Shown piece after piece: positions 41,175-48,612 of a DNA stretch of 64,000 nucleotides. The stretch is from Paracoccus sp. N5. GTDB taxonomy: Bacteria; Pseudomonadota; Alphaproteobacteria; Rhodobacterales; Rhodobacteraceae. Within the stretch, counting starts at the first letter, position 1. The number at the start of each line of letters is the position of its first letter. Under the pieces are notes generated by a model that worked only from the letters and a program-made list of their open reading frames with translations, was not told where the DNA came from and did not search any database. Where the stretch lies: positions 2,302,001 to 2,366,000 of the forward strand of contig NZ_AQUO01000001.1 of the NCBI RefSeq assembly GCF_000371965.1, in the 5' to 3' direction. A program made the position numbers and the translations under genes.

Positions 41175-41612
41175 ATGCTCGTCAACCAGATCCTGTCGAT
41201 GAAAGCCAGCGGCGAAATCTATACCGTCGCCCCGGACGCCAGCGTGGCCGATGCCGCGCGGCTGCTGTCCGAGCGGCGCATCGGTGCGATCGTGGTGTCC
41301 GAGGATGGCAAGGTGCCGCTGGGCATCCTTTCGGAACGCGACATCGTGCGCGAACTGGGCCGGCGCGGCGCCCAGGTGCTGGACCAGCCGATCAGCGAGC
41401 TGATGACCCGCAAGCTGATGACCTGCACCACCGGCGACGATGCGCTGGTGATCCTCGACCGCATGACCCAGGGCCGGTTCCGCCACCTGCCGGTGGTGAA
41501 CGAGGCGGGCGAGATGCTGGGCATCGTCTCGATCGGCGACGCCGTCTCGGCCCGGCTGAAGGAACTTCATGCCGAGAAAGAGGCGCTGACCGGCATGATC
41601 ATGGGCAACTAA
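41175..41612 (+). CDS. CBS-domain protein
   Basis: A 145-residue cytoplasmic protein made of two CBS motifs (about residues 15-65 and 78-130), which bind adenosyl nucleotides such as AMP, ATP or SAM. Visible are VADAARLLSERRIGAIVVSE, GILSERDIVRELGRRG, and in the second half TGDDALVILDRMTQGRFRHLPVV and GIVSIGDAV. GAGGAGG precedes the ATG. No catalytic partner domain is fused. It is a common stand-alone protein in alphaproteobacteria, of unknown role. Confidence 0.9.
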   Translation: MLVNQILSMKASGEIYTVAPDASVADAARLLSERRIGAIVVSEDGKVPLGILSERDIVRELGRRGAQVLDQPISELMTRKLMTCTTGDDALVILDRMTQGRFRHLPVVNEAGEMLGIVSIGDAVSARLKELHAEKEALTGMIMGN

Positions 41613-41659
41613 GCCCGCGCTGGCGCGCGCGCGCGCCCCAGGCCCCGACCGCCGCATCG

Positions 41660-41703
41660 GTGCATGCCCTGTGTACGCGCGGTGCACGCGCGGTGCACGC
41701 AGA
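41660..41703 (+). repeat. four-unit 11-bp array upstream of coaD
   Basis: Units GTGCATGCCCT, GTGTACGCGCG, GTGCACGCGCG and GTGCACGCAGA in tandem, followed by TCACAGCGAAAACCCC. This is the second of three arrays (others at 23238 and 58781). The first unit of each begins GTGCAY and the tail CACAGC-n-AAACC is constant. It lies 137 bp before the coaD ATG and in the same orientation. Confidence 0.8.
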
Positions 41704-41711
41704 TCACAGCG

Positions 41712-41737
41712 AAAACCCCAGCCTTTGCTGGGGTTTT
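41712..41737 (+). terminator. strong hairpin terminator between array and coaD
   Basis: Perfect 11-bp stem AAAACCCCAGC / GCTGGGGTTTT with a CTTT loop, symmetrical so that it could work both ways. It lies 100 bp after the CBS gene and directly after the 11-bp array. Either it ends CBS-gene transcription or it acts as an attenuator in the coaD leader. Confidence 0.75.
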
Positions 41738-41840
41738 TGCGTCGCGGGCCGCGGCTCTTGCCCTGCGCAACGCACGGTGCTGTTGCACCCGCCGAAAAAA
41801 CCCTGTTTGACTGCATGTGATCGGCAAGGACAGGACCATC

Positions 41841-42335
41841 ATGCGCATCGGCCTTTACCCAGGAACCTTCGATCCCATCACGCTTGGCCATCTGGACATC
41901 ATCGAACGCGCCATGGCGCTGGTCGACCGGCTGGTGATCGGCGTCGCCATCAACCGAGACAAGGGGCCGCTGTTCGACCTGGAAGAGCGGGTCGGCATGG
42001 TGCGCAGCGAATGCGACGCCATCGCGCGCAAGACCGGCGGCGAGATCCAGGTGCATCCGTTCGAGAACCTGCTGATCGACTGCGCCCGCGACGTCGGCGC
42101 CACGGTGATCGTGCGCGGGCTGCGCGCGGTCGCGGATTTCGAGTATGAATTCCAGATGGTTGGCATGAACCGGGCGCTGGATGCCAGCATCGAGACCGTG
42201 TTCATGATGGCCGACGCCCGGCGCCAGGCCATCGCCTCGAAGCTGGTCAAGGAAATCGCCCGGCTGGGCGGGGATGTGTCGAAATTCGTGACGCCCCCGG
42301 TCAATGCCGCGCTGATACGGCGTTTCGCACGCTGA
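41841..42335 (+). CDS. coaD: pantetheine-phosphate adenylyltransferase
   Basis: Makes dephospho-CoA from 4'-phosphopantetheine and ATP. The 164-residue nucleotidyltransferase has RIGLYPGTFDPITLGHLDII with the TxxH-type active site (His near residue 18), VRGLRAVADFEYEFQM and TVFMMADARRQAIASKLVKE, whose usual S-S/K-E motif aligns at IASKLVKEIA. The start at 41841 follows AGGAC. The length is normal. Confidence 0.95.
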   Translation: MRIGLYPGTFDPITLGHLDIIERAMALVDRLVIGVAINRDKGPLFDLEERVGMVRSECDAIARKTGGEIQVHPFENLLIDCARDVGATVIVRGLRAVADFEYEFQMVGMNRALDASIETVFMMADARRQAIASKLVKEIARLGGDVSKFVTPPVNAALIRRFAR

Positions 42336-42388
42336 GGCTTTTTCTTTAACGCTTCCCTGCTAACCTTCGCCGAAAGACGGAGGCGCTG

Positions 42389-43240
42389 ATGGTCGTGACC
42401 GATTCGGATCCCAAGCCCATTCCCATGCCGATCCCCGAGCCCGGCCGGGATCCGCTGCCCGACCCCCTGCCGGACCCCGGCCCGGACGAGATTCCTTTGC
42501 CCGCCGTGGTCGGTTTCGGCGCCATCCCCGCCGTGCTGGCCGCCGGCTGGCGGGATTTCCGCACCGCCCCGGCCTTCGGCCTGCTCTTCGCGGCCTTCTA
42601 TGTCGCGGGCGGGCTGGTGCTGACCGCGGTGGCCCTGGCCTCGGGCCAGGAATGGTGGCTGATGCCCTTCATCGTCGGCTTTCCGCTGATCGCGCCCTTC
42701 GCCGCCGTCGGGCTTTACGACGTCAGCCGGCGCATCGAATCCGACCAGCCGCTGCTCTGGCGCGAGGTGCTGTCCGTGGTGCTGGCGCAGAAGGACCGCC
42801 AGGTGCCGTCGATGGCGATGGTGATCCTGCTCATGTTCATGTTCTGGGTCTTTGTCGCCCATACCACCTTCGCGCTGTTCATGGGCGTGTCCGCGCTGAC
42901 CAACATCACCTCCTCGCCCGAGTTGCTGCTGCAGGGCAGGGGGCTGGCCATGCTGCTGGCCGGCATGCTGATCGGTGCCGGCTTCGCGGCGGTGCTGTTC
43001 GGCATCACCGTGGTCGGGCTGCCGCTGATCCTCGACCGCGAGGTCGACCTGGTCTCGGCCATCATCGCCAGCTTCCAGGCGGTGGCGCTGAACCTGCCGG
43101 TCATGCTGGCCTGGGCGGCGGTCATCACCGGCCTGCTGTTCCTGGGCTTCCTGCCGATGTTCCTGGGGCTTTTCGTGGTTCTGCCGGTCCTGGGCCACTC
43201 CAGCTGGCATATGTATCGCCGGCTGATGCCCGACATCTGA
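42389..43240 (+). CDS. DUF2189 family integral membrane protein
   Basis: A 283-residue protein with an N-terminal Pro/Asp-rich low-complexity tail (about residues 8-40, PLPDPLPDPGPDEIPLP) in the cytoplasm, then roughly six transmembrane helices. Conserved bits typical of DUF2189 include GWRDFRTAPAFGLLFAAFY, FPLIAPFAAVGLYDVSRRIE and FGITVVGLPLILDREVDLVSA. The function of the family is not known. It lies 53 bp after coaD and is probably cotranscribed. Confidence 0.85.
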   Translation: MVVTDSDPKPIPMPIPEPGRDPLPDPLPDPGPDEIPLPAVVGFGAIPAVLAAGWRDFRTAPAFGLLFAAFYVAGGLVLTAVALASGQEWWLMPFIVGFPLIAPFAAVGLYDVSRRIESDQPLLWREVLSVVLAQKDRQVPSMAMVILLMFMFWVFVAHTTFALFMGVSALTNITSSPELLLQGRGLAMLLAGMLIGAGFAAVLFGITVVGLPLILDREVDLVSAIIASFQAVALNLPVMLAWAAVITGLLFLGFLPMFLGLFVVLPVLGHSSWHMYRRLMPDI

Positions 43241-43312
43241 AACCGGGCGCCTGAAACGACAAGAGGCGGCCCGCGGACCGCCCCTGGGACCGTCTTTCGC
43301 GCGGTGGCGCGA

Positions 43313-43828
43313 TCAGTTGTCGCTGGCGCTGGCGGCGGCGGCCGGGCGCGCGGCGGGCGGCGCCAGTTTCGGCGTCACGCCATTGGCCAGCGGATCTTCC
43401 TGGCGCTGCACCGAACCCTCGAAATGCGCGCCGGATTCGATGGCGATGGTCTTGTGGATGATGTCGCCCTCGACGCGGGCGGTGGCGGTCAGGCGGACCT
43501 TCAGCCCGCGCACACGGCCGACGACGCGGCCGTTCACCACGACCTCCTCGGCGACGATCTCGCCGCGGATGGTGGCGCTTTCGCCGACGACCAGCTGATG
43601 GGCGCGGATGTCGCCCTCGACCGTGCCCTCGACCTGGATGTCGCCCTGGGTCTGGATATTGCCGGTGACGGTCAGGTCCGGGGACAGGACCGAAGGCGCG
43701 GTCCGGGCGCGCTGCGGGGCCGAGGCGGGAATGTCGTAGGTCGTCTCAAGGCTGCGCGGCTGCTGTTCGGGTTCGGGCGTCGGCTGGGTGCGGGGGCCAG
43801 GTTCGGTCACTCGGGTCTTAGAAAACAT
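43313..43828 (-). CDS. bactofilin (polymer-forming cytoskeletal protein)
   Basis: A 171-residue protein with a Pro/Gln-rich N-terminal tail, a right-handed beta-helix bactofilin domain (about residues 46-140; LTVTGNIQTQGDIQVEGTVE, GDIRAHQLVVGESATIRGEI) and a Pro/Ala tail. It self-assembles into filaments that position cell-wall enzymes. The gene overlaps the end of the M23 peptidase gene by 11 bp, a pairing seen in many bacteria, where the bactofilin works with the LytM-type hydrolase in cell shape. Confidence 0.92.
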   Translation of the reverse strand: MFSKTRVTEPGPRTQPTPEPEQQPRSLETTYDIPASAPQRARTAPSVLSPDLTVTGNIQTQGDIQVEGTVEGDIRAHQLVVGESATIRGEIVAEEVVVNGRVVGRVRGLKVRLTATARVEGDIIHKTIAIESGAHFEGSVQRQEDPLANGVTPKLAPPAARPAAAASASDN

Positions 43829-45173
43829 TCTGGGCTGCCTTGATGAAGCTCATGGGATCCACGGCACGACCGTTCACGCGGACCTCGTAGTGAAGATGCG
43901 AGCCGGTCGATCTGCCGGTATTGCCCATATCACCGATCCGGCTGCCGCGCGACACCTTTTGGCCGACCTTCACGCGAATCTTGGACATATGGCCATAGCG
44001 GGTCTCGGTGCCGAGCGCGTGCTGGATCTTGACCAGATTGCCATAGCCGCGCTGCCAGCCGGCAAAGACCACCACGCCGTCCCCGGTCGAAAAGATCGGC
44101 GTGCCGACCGGCGCGGCCATGTCGATGCCCTCATGCGCGCGGCCCCAGCGGCGGCCATAGGGCGAGGTATAGCGGAAGGCCGATTGCAGCGGCATGGCCA
44201 GCGGCATCTTCTCGACCGCGATGCGATAGCTGTTCATCTGGTCCAGGGTGATCAGGATCTCGTTGGCCTTGGCCTCGCCCTGGCTGATCTCGGCATTGCC
44301 GCTGGAGGAATAGCCGATCGGGTTCAGCGGCCCGCCCTGGCCGGAATAGCCGCGGCGCACGGTGTCGAGGATCTCGTCCGGGTTCATGCCGACGCTGCGG
44401 AACATCTCGTCCAGGGGCTTCACCGAAACGGTCACCGCATCCTCGAGCTGGGTCAGGATCTGGTCGTTGCGGGCGACGATCTGGTCGCGCTCGATGGTCA
44501 CGGCCTCGGCCGTGCGGCGGGCGTCCTCGGCCTCGCGCACGGCATCGGCGCGGTCCGCGGCGGCGCGCTTCAGCTCGCCCGAAAGGATATCCAGCGCCGC
44601 CTGCAATTCGGCGGTGCGCACCGCCGGCGCGGTCGCGCTGGCCTGATCCGCTTCGGCCTGGGCCTGGTGCTGGGCCTTGACGGCCTGTTGCAGGCTGGAC
44701 TGCACGGCGCCCATGCCGGTTTCCAGCTCGCGCCGGCGCGCTTCCGAGTCGAGCAGCTGCGACTGCATGCGCGACACCTGGTCCAGCGCCACCGTGAAGC
44801 GGTTCTGCGCGGCGGCGGCCTCGGCGGCGCGGCTGTCGCGCTCGGCCGAAAGATCGGTCAGCCGCGCCTCGAAGGCGGTCTGCGAGCGGCGGGCCTGATC
44901 GCGCGACGACCCGGCGCTGATCGCGTCGATGACCAGGATCGAACTGGCGATGATGCTCCAGCCGAAGACCAGCGCGATGCCGCCCAGGGCCAGCAATTGC
45001 GTCGCCGGACGCAGCCGCAGGAAGCGGGTGGTCTTGTCCGACTTCAGGAAGAGTCGCTGTTCTGGCAGCCAGCGCTCAAGCACCGAATTCAGGCTATGGG
45101 TAATGCGCAATGTCCCGGGTCCATGTTGTTTTCGCCGGACCGGCCGGCGGGGCGGGTCTGTGGGCGCTGGCAT
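43818..45173 (-). CDS. M23 family metallopeptidase with coiled coil
   Basis: A probable envelope peptidoglycan endopeptidase of 451 residues. It has a cytoplasmic N terminus, one membrane helix (about residues 62-84, LLALGGIALVFGWSIIASSILV), a periplasmic coiled coil (about 95-245, rich in Ala/Arg/Glu/Gln), and a C-terminal LytM domain. The zinc motifs are visible: GRAHEGIDMAAPVG (HxxxD) and GSHLHYEVRVNG (HxH). The start at 45173 is not well supported by a ribosome site; the frame is open further upstream. It is coupled to the bactofilin gene downstream. Confidence 0.9.
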   Translation of the reverse strand: MPAPTDPPRRPVRRKQHGPGTLRITHSLNSVLERWLPEQRLFLKSDKTTRFLRLRPATQLLALGGIALVFGWSIIASSILVIDAISAGSSRDQARRSQTAFEARLTDLSAERDSRAAEAAAAQNRFTVALDQVSRMQSQLLDSEARRRELETGMGAVQSSLQQAVKAQHQAQAEADQASATAPAVRTAELQAALDILSGELKRAAADRADAVREAEDARRTAEAVTIERDQIVARNDQILTQLEDAVTVSVKPLDEMFRSVGMNPDEILDTVRRGYSGQGGPLNPIGYSSSGNAEISQGEAKANEILITLDQMNSYRIAVEKMPLAMPLQSAFRYTSPYGRRWGRAHEGIDMAAPVGTPIFSTGDGVVVFAGWQRGYGNLVKIQHALGTETRYGHMSKIRVKVGQKVSRGSRIGDMGNTGRSTGSHLHYEVRVNGRAVDPMSFIKAAQNVF

Positions 45174-45541
45174 GGATAAATCCGAGCTGTGCTCAAAGCG
45201 CAACAGCGCAGGAATATCTGCGCAAGACTTGGGCGGATTGACGCCGATCCCCCGCAAGGGGCTGGTGGATATTCGCCGGTGCGGCGTTCGGCCGCGAATA
45301 TCAATCGCAGGTTGAAGTTCGAGCATCGCGCCGCAAGCCTGCGGGATATAGGCAATTCTACCGATGCGCCGCGCGGGCCCGGCGCAGCCCTAAGACCTTT
45401 TGCCGAGGGGTCGTCGGAACTGCCTGTCAAATAGGCAGATCCTTCCAGGCGGCGCGGAACTGCCGTTCCCGGCGTGACGATTCTGTCGCAGCGGCCCCGA
45501 TCGTTCGGAACCGTCGCCCGGCGGTTGCGTTCATGGCGCCC
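45174..45541. other. 368-bp intergenic region, no gene seen
   Basis: This lies between the M23 peptidase start and the ScfR-type regulator stop (both on the minus strand). It should hold the promoter of the peptidase-bactofilin pair. Open frames here show poor codon bias and no recognisable protein. An inverted motif GGATATTCGCCGG...CGGCCGCGAATATC (45267-45303) is a weak hairpin candidate; nothing else stands out. Confidence 0.5.
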
Positions 45542-46936
45542 TCAGGCGATCTCGTAGGGCAGTGGCCCCGGGCGGTCCGGCGGAATGCGGATATGGCGGT
45601 CCATCGGCGGCACCGAGCGCTGATGGCAGTTCGGGCGCGGACAGATCCGGCAGGACACCCCGATGGGCTCGAACAGCTGCGGATTGCCGACGTCCAGCCC
45701 GTCGGCATAGACCAGATCGCGGGCATGGCTGACCTCGCAACCCAGACCGATGGCAAAGCGCCGCACCGGCGCGCCAAAGGCCCCGGCCGGTTTCGACACG
45801 TCGCGCGCCAGCAGCAGATAGCGCTTGCCGTCCGGCGTCTCGGCCAGTTGGCGCAGGAAGCGGCCGGGGGTTTCGAAGGCCTGGTGCACGTTCCACAGCG
45901 GGCAGGCGCCGCCGAAACGAGCGAATTGCATCCGCGTCGCCGAGTGGCGCTTGGTGATGGTGCCCGCCTGATCGACGCGGACGAAGAAGAACGGCACGCC
46001 GCGGTCGCCGCCGCGCTGCAGGGTCGAGAGCCGATGCGCTATCTGCTCGAGCGAGGCATGGAACAGATGCGCCAGCCGCTCGAGGTCGTGCCGCTCGGTC
46101 CGGGCGGCCTCCATGAAGCGGGCATAGGGCATCATCGCCGCGCCGGCGAAATAATTCGCCAACCCCAGCCGGGCGATGTCGCGGGCCGAGCCGCTGCGGA
46201 AACGCGCCAGTTCCAGCGTCGCCTCCAGCAAGTCGCCGCGGCTTTCCAGGGCCAGCAGGTGCAGCAGCTGGAAGGCCTGGGTCGCCGGCTCGGCCGCCGC
46301 GTTCAGGGTGACGCGCTTGCCCTCGCGCAGATAGACCGCGCCGCTGCCCAGTTCCGCCTGGGTCACCTCGATGCCACGCTCGGCAAGGCCGGCGATGGCG
46401 CGCTCCAGCGGTCGCATGTTGGGGCGTGTGCGAGCGAACTGCTCAGCCGCGCGATCCACCGCGTCGATGTAATTGTCGCAGTAATGGAAGAAGTCGCGCA
46501 CCTCCTCCCAGGGCGAGGGGGTGGCGTTCTGGGCGCCGGCCCCCAGCGCCTCGTCCATCGCCGCCAGCCGCTCCTGCCCCTCGCGATGCGCGCGGTAGAG
46601 GTCCAGGAAGGCGCGGGCCAGGGCCGGGGCATTGGTCGCGGCCAGGCGCAGGTCGGCGCGGGGCGGCGCGCTGTCGAACAGCGGATCGGCCAGCGCCTCG
46701 GCCATGTCCATCACCATGCGGTCGGCGTCGCCCACCGCCATCGCGCCCAGGTCGACCGCGAATTCCGAAGCCAGCCGCAGCAGCACCCCGGCCGAGACCG
46801 GGCGGTGGTTGTTCTCCATCTGCGACAGATAGGGCAGCGAGACGCCCAGCCGGTCGGCGAAGGCGCGTTGCGTCAGGCCGGCGCGGGCGCGGGTTTCCCG
46901 CAGCGCCACGCCGGCATAGATCTTTTGGGTGGCCAT
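45542..46936 (-). CDS. ScfR-type short-chain acyl-CoA transcriptional regulator (XRE HTH + degenerate ImmA/IrrE domain)
   Basis: A 464-residue regulator with an XRE helix-turn-helix (about residues 10-62, RETRARAGLTQRAFADRLGV and SLPYLSQMENNHR), a DUF955 metallopeptidase-like domain in mid-protein and a C-terminal DUF2083 with a Cys cluster (SCRICPRPNCHQRS). In the DUF955 part the zinc motif HExxH is replaced by HLLAL (FQLLHLLALES), so it is not a peptidase. Members of the ScfR family, such as PccR of Rhodobacter sphaeroides, sense short-chain acyl-CoAs and bind TTTGCAAA motifs. Two such motifs lie just upstream (46947-46975), implying autoregulation. Confidence 0.88.
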   Translation of the reverse strand: MATQKIYAGVALRETRARAGLTQRAFADRLGVSLPYLSQMENNHRPVSAGVLLRLASEFAVDLGAMAVGDADRMVMDMAEALADPLFDSAPPRADLRLAATNAPALARAFLDLYRAHREGQERLAAMDEALGAGAQNATPSPWEEVRDFFHYCDNYIDAVDRAAEQFARTRPNMRPLERAIAGLAERGIEVTQAELGSGAVYLREGKRVTLNAAAEPATQAFQLLHLLALESRGDLLEATLELARFRSGSARDIARLGLANYFAGAAMMPYARFMEAARTERHDLERLAHLFHASLEQIAHRLSTLQRGGDRGVPFFFVRVDQAGTITKRHSATRMQFARFGGACPLWNVHQAFETPGRFLRQLAETPDGKRYLLLARDVSKPAGAFGAPVRRFAIGLGCEVSHARDLVYADGLDVGNPQLFEPIGVSCRICPRPNCHQRSVPPMDRHIRIPPDRPGPLPYEIA

Positions 46937-46946
46937 GGGCGTCCTC

Positions 46947-46975
46947 TTTGCAAAGATAGGCATACGCTTTGCAAA
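46947..46975. promoter_or_regulatory. two TTTGCAAA operators before the ScfR-type gene
   Basis: TTTGCAAA at 46947-46954 and again at 46968-46975, 21 bp apart (two helical turns), located 10 bp upstream of the start codon. The octamer is the recognition sequence reported for ScfR-family regulators of acyl-CoA metabolism. Confidence 0.75.
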
Positions 46976-46994
46976 GGCTGGCCGGCAAGGGGGA

Positions 46995-48203
46995 TCAGCG
47001 CCCCTGGATCACCTGCCGCTCGCGGATCATCACCCAAAGGATGAAGGCGATCGAGGCGACGGCCGAGACGGCCATGATGACCAGAAGCGGCGCGGCGCCG
47101 GTATCGTCATGCAGAAGCGCGCCGGCCAGCGCCGCCAGCCCGGCGCCGCCCGCGACCGCCATCGCGCCGCCCAGGCCGCTTGCGGTGCCGGCCAGTTCGG
47201 GCCGCACGCTCATCATGCCGGCATTGGCATTGGGCAGCAGCATGCCGTTGCCCAGGCCCATGACGCCGACCGCGCCGAAGAAGACCAGCGGCGTCAGCCC
47301 GCCCGCCAGGTCCACCACCAGCGCCGCCAGCAACGACGCCGAACAGATCAGCGCCCCGGTCAGGATCATCCGGTTCATGCCGAAGCGCGTCGAATAGCGC
47401 GCCGAGATGAAATTCCCCAGCGCATAGCCGAACGAGGGACCGGCGAACCAATAGCCGACCTCGGCCGGCGACAGGTGCAGCACGACCTGGCCGACGAAGG
47501 GCGCGCCGCCCAGATAGGCATAGAACGACCCGGCGCTGAGCGTCGCGGCCAGCGCATAGCCCCAGAACCGCTGCGAGCGCGCCAGCACCGGATAGGTCGC
47601 GACCTGCTGGCGCAGCGGCACGCCGCCGCCGCGCGCGGTCTCGGTCAGGTCCGCGGTGCAAAGCGCCATGACCGCAAGCCCGGCGATGCCCATGGCCACG
47701 AAGCTGGCGCGCCAGCCCAGCGTCTCGTCCAGCACCCCGCCCAGGGTCGGCGCGATCATCGGCACCAGCGACATGCCCATGGTGACATAGCCGATCATGC
47801 TGGCGGCCTGGTCGGCGGGCACGATGTCGCGCACCACCGCCCGGCTGACGACGAAGCCGGTGGTCACCACCGCCTGCACCAGCCGGAAGGCCATGAACCA
47901 GCCTGCATCGCGCGTCAGCAATGTGCCCAGCGTCGCCAGCAGAAAGATGGCCAGAGAGCCCAGCACCACCGGCCGGCGCCCGAAACGGTCGCTGATCGGC
48001 CCGCAGAGCAGTTGCAGCACCGCGCTGACCGCCAGGAAGGCCGAAACCGACAGCTGCATGAAGCTGTATTCGACCCCGAAATCCCGCGCCATCGCCGGCA
48101 GCGAGGGCAGGAAGATGTTCGTCGACAGCGCGCCTGCGGCCGAAATCGACACCAGCGTGATCAGATGCGGCCGGCGCGCGGCAGGAGGGGGCAGGGTGGT
48201 CAT
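46995..48203 (-). CDS. Bcr/CflA-type multidrug efflux MFS transporter
   Basis: A 402-residue, 12-helix major facilitator protein. It has the drug:H+ antiporter start (LITLVSISAAGALSTNIFLP), the loop 2-3 motif GPISDRFGRRPVVLGSLAIF and a motif-C-like stretch in helix 5 (SLVPMIAPTLGGVLDETLGWR), as in Bcr/CflA proteins. It lies downstream of the DUF486 gene with 46 bp between them and upstream of the ScfR-type gene. Substrate not predictable. Confidence 0.9.
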   Translation of the reverse strand: MTTLPPPAARRPHLITLVSISAAGALSTNIFLPSLPAMARDFGVEYSFMQLSVSAFLAVSAVLQLLCGPISDRFGRRPVVLGSLAIFLLATLGTLLTRDAGWFMAFRLVQAVVTTGFVVSRAVVRDIVPADQAASMIGYVTMGMSLVPMIAPTLGGVLDETLGWRASFVAMGIAGLAVMALCTADLTETARGGGVPLRQQVATYPVLARSQRFWGYALAATLSAGSFYAYLGGAPFVGQVVLHLSPAEVGYWFAGPSFGYALGNFISARYSTRFGMNRMILTGALICSASLLAALVVDLAGGLTPLVFFGAVGVMGLGNGMLLPNANAGMMSVRPELAGTASGLGGAMAVAGGAGLAALAGALLHDDTGAAPLLVIMAVSAVASIAFILWVMIRERQVIQGR

Positions 48204-48249
48204 GGCGCTAGATTGCCCGTTGCGCAGGCAAAGGCAACCGCTCACGGCT

Positions 48250-48612
48250 TTAATGCGCGGCGGTCCCGAAGCGGTGGAAGATCAGGAAGGCGCCGAAGCA
48301 GATGAAACCGAAGCCAAGCGCGATGTTCCAGGTCAGCTTCTCGCCCAGCCAGAGCCATGAGAACAGCACGAAGATCGACAGGCTGACGACCTCCTGGATG
48401 GTCTTCAGCTGGGCGGCGCTGAAATGGCCATAGCCGAAGCGGTTCGCCGGCACCTGCAGCAGGTATTCGAAAAAGGCGATGCCCCAGCTGACCAGGATCA
48501 CCACCAGCAGCGGCGTGGCCTTGAACTTCAGATGCCCATACCAGGCGATGGTCATGAACAGGTTCGACGCGATCAGCAGGCCGACCGTGACCAGCGGCAC
48601 GGGCAGGTTCAT
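48250..48612 (-). CDS. DUF486 / DMT-superfamily membrane protein
   Basis: A 120-residue protein with four hydrophobic helices and typical DUF486 segments TIAWYGHLKFKATPLLVVIL, WGIAFFEYLLQVPANRFGYG and FSAAQLKTIQEVVSLSIFVLFS. The family belongs to the drug/metabolite transporter superfamily; such four-helix units act as dimers. Its ATG overlaps the dnaB stop by 4 bp. Function unknown. Confidence 0.88.
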   Translation of the reverse strand: MNLPVPLVTVGLLIASNLFMTIAWYGHLKFKATPLLVVILVSWGIAFFEYLLQVPANRFGYGHFSAAQLKTIQEVVSLSIFVLFSWLWLGEKLTWNIALGFGFICFGAFLIFHRFGTAAH

